Assembly (NCBI GenBank): GCA_001598975.1
Contig: BBXU01001145.1
Coordinates: 1-13,840, forward strand
Source of the DNA: Parachlorella kessleri
Lineage: Eukaryota > Chlorophyta > Trebouxiophyceae > Chlorellales > Chlorellaceae
DNA: 13,840 nt
Reading direction: 5' to 3'
Position 1 is the first letter of the stretch. Each line of letters opens with the position of its first letter. Shown one piece after another: positions 1-10,700 of the stretch. The translations under genes and the position numbers were made by a program. A model generated the notes under the pieces. It searched no databases and was not told the origin of the DNA. It saw only the letters and a program-made list of their open reading frames with translations.

Positions 1-74
1 AGGAAAGGAGACAAGCTGCAAGCACGCTGGCAGTAACACAAACGTGTACGCTTAGAAACTTAGCGGGAGGGGTG

Positions 75-243
75 TACCTGGGGTGAGCTTGGGCTGTGCT
101 GATGTATAAACGGATTATACACCGAGGGGTTACCTGGGGAAGGCGTGGACCTGGGGCTAGCGGGTAGCTCGGTGAGAGGGCGTGGCGAAGGCAGCCCGCG
201 ACGGAGTGTACAGGAATTAAAAAGGGGGTAGGGGTACCTGGGG
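75..243. repeat. Interspersed ACCTGGGG repeats
   Basis: TACCTGGGG occurs at 75-83, 131-139 and 235-243, with ACCTGGGG also at 149-156. The first and last are followed by nearly the same GTG(A)GCTTGGG. The stretch is G-rich on the plus strand and Pro-rich if read on the minus strand (open frame 60-404, not supported as a gene). Confidence 0.8.
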
Positions 244-489
244 TGGCTTGGGGGAGGCGTCCACTGCCGTTGTGAAAATTTAAGGTGCAGAAAGGGGAAG
301 GGCAAAGAGCGGTTCGATCCTTTTATTAAATCCCCTCGCGGTGGCTCGAGAATGTGTTGAGAGAGTGCAGGAGAGACGCATATAGATCCAAGGCGCGAGC
401 GCACTATCGGTCAGAGCTGACCGCAGCTCTGTGTTGATCGTCGTGTGTGATGAGCTGGCGGTGCACGCGGTCAAGAGGGCCAACTCTTT

Positions 490-541
490 ACGAAACAGGT
501 TTCGTGCTTACTTTGTACCTACGTGAAACTTTTTGTAGGTA
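490..541. repeat. Two adjacent small hairpins
   Basis: ACGAAA-CAGG-TTTCGT (490-505) is a 6-bp stem with a four-base loop. TACCTAC (516-522) pairs with GTAGGTA (535-541) around a 12-base loop. They lie in A/T-rich sequence between GC-rich segments. Confidence 0.75.
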
Positions 542-851
542 ATATCATTCAATAGGTCGCTTGCACTCGTACAGCAGCGCAGGTTGAAGGACAGCCTGAC
601 GGTGAGACAGCCAGGAGGGAGAGCCAGGGTCGACAGCAGCAGCTTGGGCTCCCGAGTGGCTGCTGGGTGGAGGAGGCACTGAGGCCGCCAGAGGGAAAGG
701 GAAAGATTACTCCGTGGCTACTTGGGGCCTAGCCCCGTGGGGCTTCCCCAAGGAGGACAACCAGTGGTTGATGTGCCTGCGGCGTGGGTTAACGACACCA
801 CGGCTGCGTACCTCTGCCAGAGGGCAGGGGACAGCTATCATGGCGACGGGA

Positions 852-875
852 AGCAGGCGGGTCGGCCCGCCTGCT
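852..875. repeat. Perfect 10-bp hairpin
   Basis: AGCAGGCGGG (852-861) and CCCGCCTGCT (866-875) are exact inverted repeats around the loop TCGG. This is a very stable GC-rich stem. No T run follows, and no gene is identified around it. Confidence 0.9.
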
Positions 876-1644
876 GCCATTACATCGGGGGTCCCTCCCC
901 CAGCAAGCTGGGTACCACTTTCCCCCTCCCGCCAGAGGCTGCCAGAGGCTCCACGGGCAACATAACCACACTGTGACAGGTCTTGTACAGTTGCGGTCCT
1001 TGTAAACGTGCAGGGCCGGATGCAACGCTAGTGGTGCTGTTGGCAAACCCCCACCGCCGCGCTCCTAAGAGCCAGGGGCTTACATCGGCAGAGGCTGCGG
1101 GCAACAAATACATATGCCCAGGCGGCTGGCGACAAGTAACAGGGGTGCTTGGGCTGGTGCCGGGCTTTGTGAGCGAGTGGAGCTGACCGCAATGTATTCT
1201 TGCATAGCAGGTAACAGTCTAGCAAGGTTGTTGCCAACTGGCATGCACATGCACAACATATATTACATAATGTAACTTTTAACGTACAGAGAACTACTGG
1301 ATCAGAAATCGGGCAACACTCCGGCACATTCTGCATGCAGCCCTTTCAGTCCAGCTTGACTCACACTCCCTGGTCGCACTACATGCCACCCATGCTAATT
1401 ATGTACCCACAACAGTTGAGGCCCTCGCAGGAATTGGACAATCGGTGGAAAGTCAGACCCCTTCAGGAAGCCACTCATGTGCTAGTTGCATTCAATAAGG
1501 GTGGCAGGTAGTGTTAACATGGTGTGAGAGCTGGTTGTACCACATGCAATGCTTACTAAGTTTAACCAGCGGTCACTGACAAGGCCGGACGCACAGGACT
1601 TTTCTTGTTAAGGTGTTTCTCATGAGCTACTGACATTACAGAGG

Positions 1645-1715
1645 CCAGCAACGGGATGTGAACCTCTTTGAACCCCAAAGTGAGGCATACGTTCGCCATT
1701 GTGCCACATATGATG
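1645..1715 (-). repeat. tRNA-like, SINE-type segment
   Basis: On the minus strand TGGCACAATGG (1706-1696) resembles a tRNA A box, and GGTTCACATCC (1664-1654) a B box with one departure from consensus. The spacing of 31 bases is normal. From memory the layout resembles an elongator tRNA-Met (CTCA before the anticodon loop and the same distance to GTTC). The stems do not fold well, so it is not called a functional tRNA. A tRNA-derived SINE head or pseudogene is the likely reading. Confidence 0.3.
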
Positions 1716-1997
1716 CCATCACATGAGGGCTGTTGATGTTATGAAAAGGCCAACCACAGCATCACCAGGACAAAGTAATCGAGACGACGGCGCTACTGTA
1801 GGCTAAGGGAAGAGGTAGTCAAAGCCCCGCGTTTGCCAACGTCAGCTTAGTATGAAACCCCCCATGCAAGTCCACTCTCCAAAACAAATAAATGTGGGAT
1901 GGCGGCATCTTATCATAGCAGAAGCACCCCTGGTCCTGCAAATGTCGTACAACAGCTCTGCCAAATAAGTAAATAAATAAATACGCCCAGGCCTCGC

Positions 1998-2017
1998 CGC
2001 CCAGCCATAGCTGGGCG
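1998..2017. repeat. 7-bp hairpin after a TAAA tract
   Basis: CGCCCAG (1998-2004) and CTGGGCG (2011-2017) pair around CCATAG. A short AATA/AAAT tract (1962-1982) lies just before it. The tract could be a retroelement tail, but no element was recognised. Confidence 0.7.
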
Positions 2018-2183
2018 CCAAGTGATGCCCAGTGGCCACCGGCCAGGGGCGTGGGTTAAGGGAGCGCCATCGGTTGTATCTCATGGGCATGTAGCCCACA
2101 AGGTGGCCTCAGGCGCTACCGGGACAGCTCTGCCAACATACCCCACAGCACCATGGTAGAACCCATCCGAATGAGAAATCAAT

Positions 2184-2207
2184 GTAAGAGCTGACGTAAG
2201 AGCTGAC
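2184..2207. repeat. 12-base direct tandem repeat
   Basis: GTAAGAGCTGAC occurs twice in a row (2184-2195 and 2196-2207). It is isolated, with no gene nearby. Confidence 0.9.
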
Positions 2208-3959
2208 CACCCTACCCGGCCTGGCAATGACACACAACACACTAGCCAGCATGGCACCAATGCCGCTCAATAATCGTGCTGTTTCAGTCCAGACACACCA
2301 TGCACACACAACGGTGGGAGCTCAAGAGTAACACATGCATGCCTGGGTCCAGAAAACACAGGGAAGGAGACACCAAAGAGTTGTACGCCTCAATAGAGTG
2401 CGCGGCACCTCTAGCAGGTGGCATGAACACAGCAAACACCTCACAAAGCCATGGACGAGCGTGGTAAGAAAGTGTGGGAAGAAATTGGAAAGCAAAAAGA
2501 ATAACACTCATCCATGCGCGCACCAGATAACTCACATCCAGTGATCAAGTAAAGCTAGGGACTTGCTATGCCTGCCATGCATAGCCGCACGGTAGCACGG
2601 GTAAAGAACACCAAGAAGAGGACGAGGATACAGGCACTGGTAGGATAACCTCAAAACACTTTCTCTCCTTCAGGAACCACGATGCCATCTTCCGGGTTGC
2701 AGCGCGGCAGGCCCGATCCAGGGTAGAAACCATCCCAGCAGCACGCCCCACCTGGGTCCTTCAGAGTGGCACAGCAGTGGCCCTAAAGCCTGCACCTGCC
2801 TAAGGTGCGCCACAGCTCAGAAATCCTAACCCACAATATGCCCCTGGTGGACATCTAAAACAAACCTTAGATCTGGCAGCCAAAGCCATGGCCAGCTCTA
2901 CTATCAGGTGAAGTACTGGGCACAGTGGTATATCATCTACCAACTGACTGTAAAGGGAAATGAAAAGCATGCTTGGGAGAGCTGGATTGTGACAAAGCGC
3001 AAAGAAGGACATGAGACGATAGAGAACGCTAGATCGCCAATCAACACAGCAATTGCAGCTCAATGACAGGGTTCTGGTTTGAGGAGGCCCCAACGTAAAC
3101 CAGTCACAGCCAAAGCCAGCAGGTGCTGGTGACAAGCAGGCATGGGTTGTGTCGGCAAGCCCACCAGCCAAGGGGTGGGCAGGCTTCAGCAGGCCTTCAG
3201 CGCTGGGCATAACCCTGCCAAGGGTAGCTACCTAGTGGACGCAGCCAAAAGAAACAAAACGAGCACACAAAAGAATATCAGAGAGATGACTGTGAGAAAA
3301 AGGAGTTCACAGCTCAGCAGCTGCCAGCGTTCCACCATAATTCTGGACACCCACCTCATTCGTTTGGCAGAAAGCTTGCTGCCACAGGCGCGTAGTGGTT
3401 AGCCTTTAGTCCGGCTGATCCGTACTGTTTCTCAAGTACTATGCGTATGCCACAACGTTGGCGCTTGCTCCTGGGACTCAGTCGTCTTAGACACACTCAG
3501 GACCCTCATGTCCACCATTCACACCAGACAACTCAGTTCCCAGCTGCTTCCAAGCACCGTCAGTTTGGCAGCAACAAACACATCTGAGGCTCCTCAGCTC
3601 CACCCCATCAGAGAGCTCTCCGCATTTGGAAGCAAGCTGGCGGCCGCCTTACCAGCACCACCCCTGGCAGTTTGGCGGATCCTATCTGCGCTCCCAGGAT
3701 ATCATATCCACTTCACCTAACGAGTTGCCTTTCACCCAGCCGACCTTCACCCAGGCACCTGGTTTATTTCGTCCCAGGCTGTTCATGCTGCCACAGTGGG
3801 TCAGTGGCCATGCTCCTTCATCAGTATGGCCATCTTTCCACTGGCCCGCTCCGCGCTGTCATTCATGCAGGCTGCAAAAGGAAGCACAGCAGGCAGAGCG
3901 CATGATGGATCATGTAGCCTCGCGCATGACCACCAGGGGACTACCCAGAAACAGCAACT

Positions 3960-4768
3960 TCATCGCCCACGGACACTCAATCGCCAGTTGGCTGCTCTGA
4001 TAGGGACACAGCAGGCTGCACAGCAGGCTGCCTTGATCCCCGTCAGCCAGCAAGCGCGGTCCACTACGCAAAGCAGGGCAGAGTGCCTGAAATCTTGCTG
4101 CACAGCTAGACATGCTGGCTTTAGAATATCCAGGGCAGTGATCCTGCGCACAGCCTGCGGGGTGAGCCAGCCAGGCTCACCGCGCTTTATGGGCAGACCA
4201 GCATTCTTGAAGGGTGAGTCCAGGGTCATGCTGGGCCCTGGCAGCATGGGCAGCGGCAGGAACTGGTGCGGCCCTGCAGGCATGGCCTCCCCCACACTAG
4301 GCCGCCCTTGCTCCTCCTCCTCTTGCTGCTGCTGCTGCCTCCCCTGCTGCTGTGCCTGCTCGACCTGGTCGCCGGGAAAAGGGGTCGCAAATGGGGTCGC
4401 AAACGGCGCCCCAGCTGCTGCAGGCCAAGCCGGCGCTTGTTGCTCCATGCCTCTATCGCCATAGGTGACCATGCTGGGGAGCGGGCAGGTGGCTGCGGCC
4501 GCCGCCGCGGAGGCCTCGCCGCCGCTGCCGGCCGCCGCGGGCAGCGGGGCAGAGGCGGTCAGCGCGTTGGCCCTGCGCAGGCTGTGGAAGGCACGCACAA
4601 TCTGCGCGGCGCTGGGCCGATCCCATGGGCTCAGCCGCACACATTCCAGCTGCAGGTCGTGGACCTCCTCGGGGCACTCCTGGGGGGCTCGTAGGGGACG
4701 TGTCTTGCCCCGAGACGGCACCTCCCCGGCGCAGATCTCCCAGAGAAGGACGCCAAAGCTGTAGATGT
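3960..4768 (-). CDS. Kinase gene last exon: C-lobe and low-complexity tail
   Basis: The acceptor is CTGTGCAG|AC after a run of nine C. It starts with DIYSFGVLLWEICAGEVPSR and continues through CVRLSPWDRPSAAQIVRAFH, completing the C-lobe. About 205 tail residues follow, with an Ala run, a twofold ATPF repeat, a Gln/Glu tract (QQQQQEEEEQ) and, near the end, an AACC pair encoded by a 12-base tandem repeat. The stop TGA is at 3960-3962. A good donor-like GTGAGC sits inside the tail (GCGCG|GTGAGC, near 4165), so the last 70 residues could be intron and the true 3' end may lie further left. The tail has no recognisable domain. Confidence 0.85.
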
Positions 4769-7700
4769 CTGCACAGAGTGGGGGGGGGGAGCGCAGCAGG
4801 TGGATGTGTGCCTGAATGCTCCTGCTGGTGATGCCATTGAAACCTGGTCCCGAGGCACTGGACAGCCTGCCCAAGAAGGATGCCGCCCCAAGGTCTGGAT
4901 AGTCCCAGCAGCAAGCCAGGGGCTGCAAATGGTGGATCAAGTGCTGGCTGGTGGATCAACTGCCCCTTCGCACAGTATGCAGGAACACCCTATCAACAAC
5001 TGAATGCAGCCTGCAGCCAGCATCTAGTGCGAGGAGAGTTATCCACAAGCCTGTAACGACTGGCCCATGCTGCAGCCCCATTCTTGCCCGGACAGGGCAG
5101 CGGCAGGGCCTCACCTGCTTTCTCGCTGGCCGCCTGGCCCAGCAGCACCTCAGGAGCGCACTGCAGGCAGGTGGGTTTCGGATAAGTCGCATAAACAGGG
5201 GTCCACATGACTTGAAGCAGTTCCAAACTACATGGTAACTCATGGCTCAGGTCTACAGCTGCCCACCAGCCCCTCGCCAGGCGGCATCTCATAGGCCGCC
5301 CTCCATTGGCCAAGCACAGTTACTGCAGGGCATATTGGTGAGCCCTACAGGCAATTGTAGCCGCTGGCACGCTACCTCAATCAGGAGCCTGATAGCTTGG
5401 GCTGCCGCCACAGCAAGGGGCCATCCCTGCTGCAGCCACCGTCACTGCTGTCCTGCTCACAGTGAACTTCAAATGCTCTGCCTGCCTGCTACACTCACAT
5501 AGTCAAAGGTGCCCAGGCGGTCCCCCAGGTTGCTCAGCACGCCAGACTTCATTACCCTGCAGGTGCAGAGGGCAGAGGAGGAAGCATAGCGGGCACATCG
5601 TACATGTGCATCGTCACCGCGCTGGCACAGCACCCTGTGCCGTGTAAGCACGGTGTACCAACAGACCTCCTCACGCAATCAACGTTCCAACCGTACTGCC
5701 AACCCTCCCACACCAAGCAGCCACCACACCACCGAGCCACCACACCAACGGTAGGTTAGTGGGATATGCAAGGGGGTATGGGGGATATGGGCTGTGGCCA
5801 TGCTGCCCTCCTTGCCTGCTGAAGCCCACATCTGCCAGCTTGGCAGTCCCATCACGAGCCAGCAGCACGTTCCTGCAGCCGCAGCAAGCCCCACAGCGGT
5901 GATCCGTGGTCAGCGAACACTGCGCGCTGTTGGAAGGCATGCTGCTGTGCCTCTCCCGTTCAGCGTGGGCAGCAGGCAGTGCGCAGCCCCGCCGAACTGG
6001 AGAGGCACAGCAGCACGCCCTCCAACAACTGGGGAGAGACAAGCACTCAGGCAAGCCCCAAAGCATAACTGCCTTCACCCCTGTCAGATCAGTTCGCCGC
6101 CAACAATGAGTAAACAAAAACGTGAGTACGCAGGGTGTGTTACTGAGACAACCCCAGCATGCTGCAGCAATGTTCGAACAAGACAGCCTTGTCACTGCAA
6201 CTTTGTCTGGGCCTTAAATAACAATACCGTTACTGGATGTAATTTGTTCCTAACCCCCGCAACATCAGCATGCCGCAACATATCAACCAGCACTCACTTG
6301 GGCTTGAGGTCCAGGTGCACGATGCGGTGCTGGTGCAGGTACGACAGGCCGGCCGCAATCTGCAGCGCCACGCGGGCACCCCTGCAACCCCAGGCAACCA
6401 TCCCTGCTGAGCATAATCCTGAGCATATCCACGTGACTATAATGTGAACAACAGTGTATTGCAAGGCTGCAGCGCCACGCGGGCACTCCTGCGGCAGGTA
6501 CCAGCAACCCTCACACACATGTGTGTATGCGTGAGGCTGCAGGTCAGCCGGGTGCTGGGCTTGCAACTGGCCGGCCGGGGCCGAGGACGGCCTGCAGGTA
6601 TTGCCTGCAGCTTCAAGTAGACATGGCTGACCTCGTTCCTGCTCCAGCACCCCACGCTCGTGACAACACCACTGAAAAAAGGCCTGCCTATAAAGTCACA
6701 ATGCTGCGCGGCTCCCTCACTTTTTGGCCCAGGCGTAGCTGCGGTCCTCCCTCCTCTCGGGGCGGCTGTGCAGGGCTGCCCCCAGGTCGCTCGCCATCAG
6801 CTCCATCAGCAGATACCCCTGGCCCTCTGCACATTTGGACACAAGACATTTCGAATTTTGGGCCGCCAGGCCTGATGCCATCAGCTCCATCAGCAGATAC
6901 CCCTGGCCCTCTGCAGAGTACACAGAAAGCAGAGCCACTAGGACGAAAAACCTCTGCAGCAGCTTTACCCTGTCTAGCAACCATTGTATGAGAAACGATA
7001 CGGCGGCCTTGGATGTCGGACTTAAGCCCCACTAAGGGTTTTGCGCTCGCCCCCTTTGTTTGGGTCCCTCTCCAACTGCCCTTTTCGGGGTAGGCGCCTC
7101 AGCAAACCCCCCGGGCGGCCCCCCGGGCGGCCTAACACTGAGTCAAGCGACTCAGCAAGCCCTGGGCAAGAGCCAGCAAGTAACAAGGACTATTCTACTT
7201 TCCAGCTGGACCCCGGCTCGCTGGGAGGCCTGCGCAGCGCGCAGGCGTCCCACACCAAGGCCCTGGCCCACCCCCGCCCCTACCTGACACGCAGGCTCCA
7301 TAGAAGGTGACCACGTTTGGGTGCGCGATGCGCCACAGCAGGCGGCACTCCTGCACAACACACGGGGTCGCGCCATGATGCGAGGCTGGGGGCGCATGGG
7401 GCTGACCTTCACAGGCAGACCACTGGCAGCATTGCTTAACACTTGACTGGGCCAGGGTGGTGAGGGGAGTGCGGGGAAAGCCCAGGCTTGGACTGCCTGG
7501 CACCCGCTCATAGCAAAGCGCTGGCTAGATGCTACAACCCCGGGCATTGCAGGGCTTTCGCTAGTGGAATGGTGGCGCTCTTTGATGCTCTGGCCGCGCC
7601 GCACGGTGTAGAACGACGCCCCATCACTACAACGGCGGACATGCTTCGCTTTTTCGTCGCCAGAGGCATCGTGTGTGGTGTACTATAGCAGCTGGCCATG

Positions 7701-10700
7701 CTGTACCTGGCCAGGGAAAACAAACCCACACTAAACGCCCCAGAGTCGCCCCAGCGTCGCTGCGTCTTACTTGATCAAGCTCACAGTCAATCCTTGTCAT
7801 GTGGCCCGCTTAACAACATGCTACCTATGATGTCTTCATGTGCCGCACCTCCCACCAACTCACATCTATGAAGAACTTGTGTCTGTGGGCCATTGAGGTG
7901 ACGCTGTCAAGCTGGAACACCTTGCAGGCGCACAGGGTTGAGCCGTGGACGCGAGCCCGGTACACATTGCCACTGCAGCGCACGCAGGGTTCAATCTTCT
8001 CGTTGCAGAGCAATCAGGGTTTATCATCATCGGTGCAGCGCACACAGGGTTTAATCATTATCGGTGCAGAGCAAAGAGGGAGTTGCGCGAGCGGCAGGGA
8101 GGACTTCTGCGTGCACGCGTCCACACGGGCAACATGCAAGGGCACAGAGGATACAGTGTGGTCACAGGCGCAGCACACTTCGCAACACCTGCCCATCCCC
8201 ACTGCACAGGAAATGCCCAACATGCACTGAGCGCGCAGTGCAACGAAACGGTACCAACCTATATCCCTCCCCCAGCTTCATTAGCTGGCCATTGGAGTCA
8301 CTGCAGAGCTCGATGGCATCCTTGGAGACGACCTGCGCAGGGGCAGCAGGCTCAGCAGGCACGTCAGCCTATCTTCGCCTTTTTTGCGCACATGGCCGGT
8401 GAGGCAAGAAGCAAGCAACCCGGCAAAGAGCTACCTATAGTACTCTGGCGCTTTCTCCCCACATCAACCCCGACGTGGTGGAGCGCCGTCCTGGCTTGCC
8501 AGCTGCATGCCCTTCACACGCCACAGACTGAGAACATGCTACATGGAAGCAATCCCCTGGTAGAGACACTTGATGTCCTTGGCATGTAATGCGTGACATC
8601 AGTCAATCACCCGATCATTTATTTCGCTTCCCACAGCAACAGCCAGAGCATGTGCCGTGGATGCATGGCATAGTATGCTACCGCTTGCCCAGCCAGGACG
8701 CACCTCAACTGCAGTGGTCATCCCACCACCCAACACATAGAATCGCCGAGACGAGCTGCAACACCAACCCCACCCAACCCAACAGAGAGTCCCATCCAAG
8801 GGCTGTGTTGCGCCACCACTGTGCAATGCAGGCTGCCCATGTTGCTCTGCGCTGCATGGCGCTGTGCTCAGCTCACCACGTCTTCCCATTGCGGCCCTGC
8901 TGAGTGGGCAAACATGCTGCGGGCCATCTCAGCGCTCTCATCCCCAAGGGCTGGCGCCAGGGAGCCGCTACCTGACGAGCTTGTCAGTACGGCGCTGCCC
9001 ACGTCCACACTGCCTCCAGTAGTTCCCTGCACAACAAGAAAGCCCTACTGGCTCTGGTCAGAAACACTTCAGTTTTGACCCGCTGACGGTTGCGGTCGCC
9101 ACCCCAGAGCTTTCCATTGCCTCCGTCGATGCTCTGCACAGCTTAAGGGAGGACGAACGCGTTAGCATGCCCCCATGCCTGTGCCCGATGTGACTCACCC
9201 CACCATTCCCCACGCCCCCACTGTCGGCCATCTGCATTGCCAGAGGCCCCTGGGAGCCACCGGCCTCCGTCCCCGCCGATGCCGACTGCGGGCAGGAGCG
9301 GCAGGCATGCCCAGTGTCAGCCGTAGTGGTAGGAGGCAACACCTACCCTGCCTCCTCCCCCGCGGTGTGCAAGACAGGGCCCAGGGAAGGAAGACCGGGA
9401 GCTTCAAACCGCCTTCCACCCTACCGCAACTTCACCCTGGATTACCGCCAAGGATCGTTGCAGACAGGGGCTAGCAAGTTGCTAACCTCGGGACTTGCTC
9501 CGGTGCCGCACAAGACACAAAGAGGGCTTTCACCAAGGAGATGCAGGTACAGCTGGAAGTTCAACTACAAACCTTTTGGCTCCCGCAAGCAAGCGAAAAC
9601 AACACTAGAGCATGGAGGCTACCGTGCAGTGAGATATCTCGCTTCATCGCTGCCACATACACCACCAACCTGCACGCCTTCAAAGGATCCATGACCCAGG
9701 ACAACCACCGCGTGTGCAGGGAGCCCAGAGCGCACCTGCGAGCGCGGCGTGTCCCCCACTTTGCTGCCCGCCTCCGCATCTGTGCTGGCCTGGCTGGACG
9801 TGGCCCTGAGGGAGTCTTGCGCAGCGCGCAAGTCGTGCGTCGCGCTGGACAGGTCCGCCTTCAGCCCCGCTATCTCCTTGCTCGACTCGTCGCGGTCGCT
9901 GCTCCGCTTCTTGTGCAGCTCCAGCAGCGCACCCTGGGTGGCCACCAGGCTTTGCATGGTGGTAGAGAGCTGCAAGGGGGGCCCCACAGTGGGTCTGACA
10001 GTCAGGAGGCCGCAAGGCCAGGGGGGACAGTCAGGAGGCCGCAAGGCCACTCCCGGCAATGCACGGCTAGAAGGGGTGAGGAGCTGGGCAGCCAGAAGGC
10101 AATACATGGTGGAGAGGTGCAGGTGAGGAGAAGGGCTTTGTAGATTCCGTGAGTGTCGGCCTGAGGGACATGCTCTGGCTCGCGCCCGCTTGCCTTGCAG
10201 CCTCAACCCTTTGCAGAAAGCAGACGTGATGGCCTACAACCCCTCTCTACGCTTAGGCTGGTCATGCGCTCATCCAGAGGTAGGTCTCTCAGTTTACCAA
10301 TTATTGCATGGAGTCATGCAATTGACCTTGGCGAGGCCAGCCTGGTGCCAAGGCAACCCAGCTAAGGCAAACCCTCCCGCCAAACGCCCCAGCCAGCTCC
10401 TCCCCATCAATCTACAGTGCGGTACCCAAAAAAAGAAAAAGGTGTCTGCCCACCTCGGCCCTGAGGCTTGACAGTTCCTCATTTGGGCAGCTGCGCCGTC
10501 CCAGCCACACCTGCTGGCTGTCCTGCAGCAGCGGCGCCAGGCTTACAGGCTCAACATTGCCAGCCTGATCCAGCTGTCAGCCAGGACCCAAAACTGTACA
10601 AGAGAGGTCGCCAGGTGCAGGCCCCAGACAGTCTCCCGGCTGATTGGCTGGTACATGCCACTCTTGGAGAACTGGCTGGGGCCAACCGCAGGCGCCCCTA

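Larger units (their letters stand above)
1..3900. other. No supported gene; intergenic or unresolved introns
   Basis: Open frames here are short (up to 136 codons, at 2800-3210 minus), without recognised motifs and without a chain of phase-matched splice sites. The stretch 722-976 on plus reads 84 codons of protein-like composition around a hairpin, but I cannot assign it. Apart from the repeats and the tRNA-like segment listed, I see nothing. It could contain the 3' UTR of the kinase gene at its right edge. Confidence 0.5.

Noticed and set aside
2800..3210. 136-codon minus frame
   Set aside because: No motif, no clear start context, no matched splice sites; within the length expected by chance.
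3380..3440. Second tRNA-like segment (TAGTGGTTAGCC, A-box-like)
   Set aside because: No B box follows at the expected distance.
3796..4464. 222-codon open frame on the plus strand
   Set aside because: It is antisense to the last kinase exon; its length comes from the GC-rich codons and Gln/Glu tract on the other strand.
5671..6195. 174-codon minus frame read as one protein
   Set aside because: Only 5872-5816 is kinase. The rest is intron read-through without kinase features.
5794..6447. 217-codon plus frame
   Set aside because: It covers two kinase exons and an intron in antisense, with no motifs.
7974..8094. Short spaced repeats suggestive of a CRISPR array
   Set aside because: The units are head-to-tail with no unique spacers and lie in a eukaryotic intron.
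7945..8589. 214-codon plus frame
   Set aside because: It is antisense to the glycine-loop exons and carried through the 30-base minisatellite; no recognisable protein.
9060..9140. Possible small exon between the two linker exons
   Set aside because: Two different frames are possible with weak splice sites. Skipping it leaves a simple 172-base intron with phases already matched.
9541..10143. 200-codon plus frame
   Set aside because: It is antisense to the coiled-coil exon, whose minus-strand frame has matched splice phases.
10600..10700. Possible extra exon (frame with VGPSQFSKSGMYQPI)
   Set aside because: It has an acceptor, but no suitable donor in the right phase, and the exons on either side already join in phase 0.
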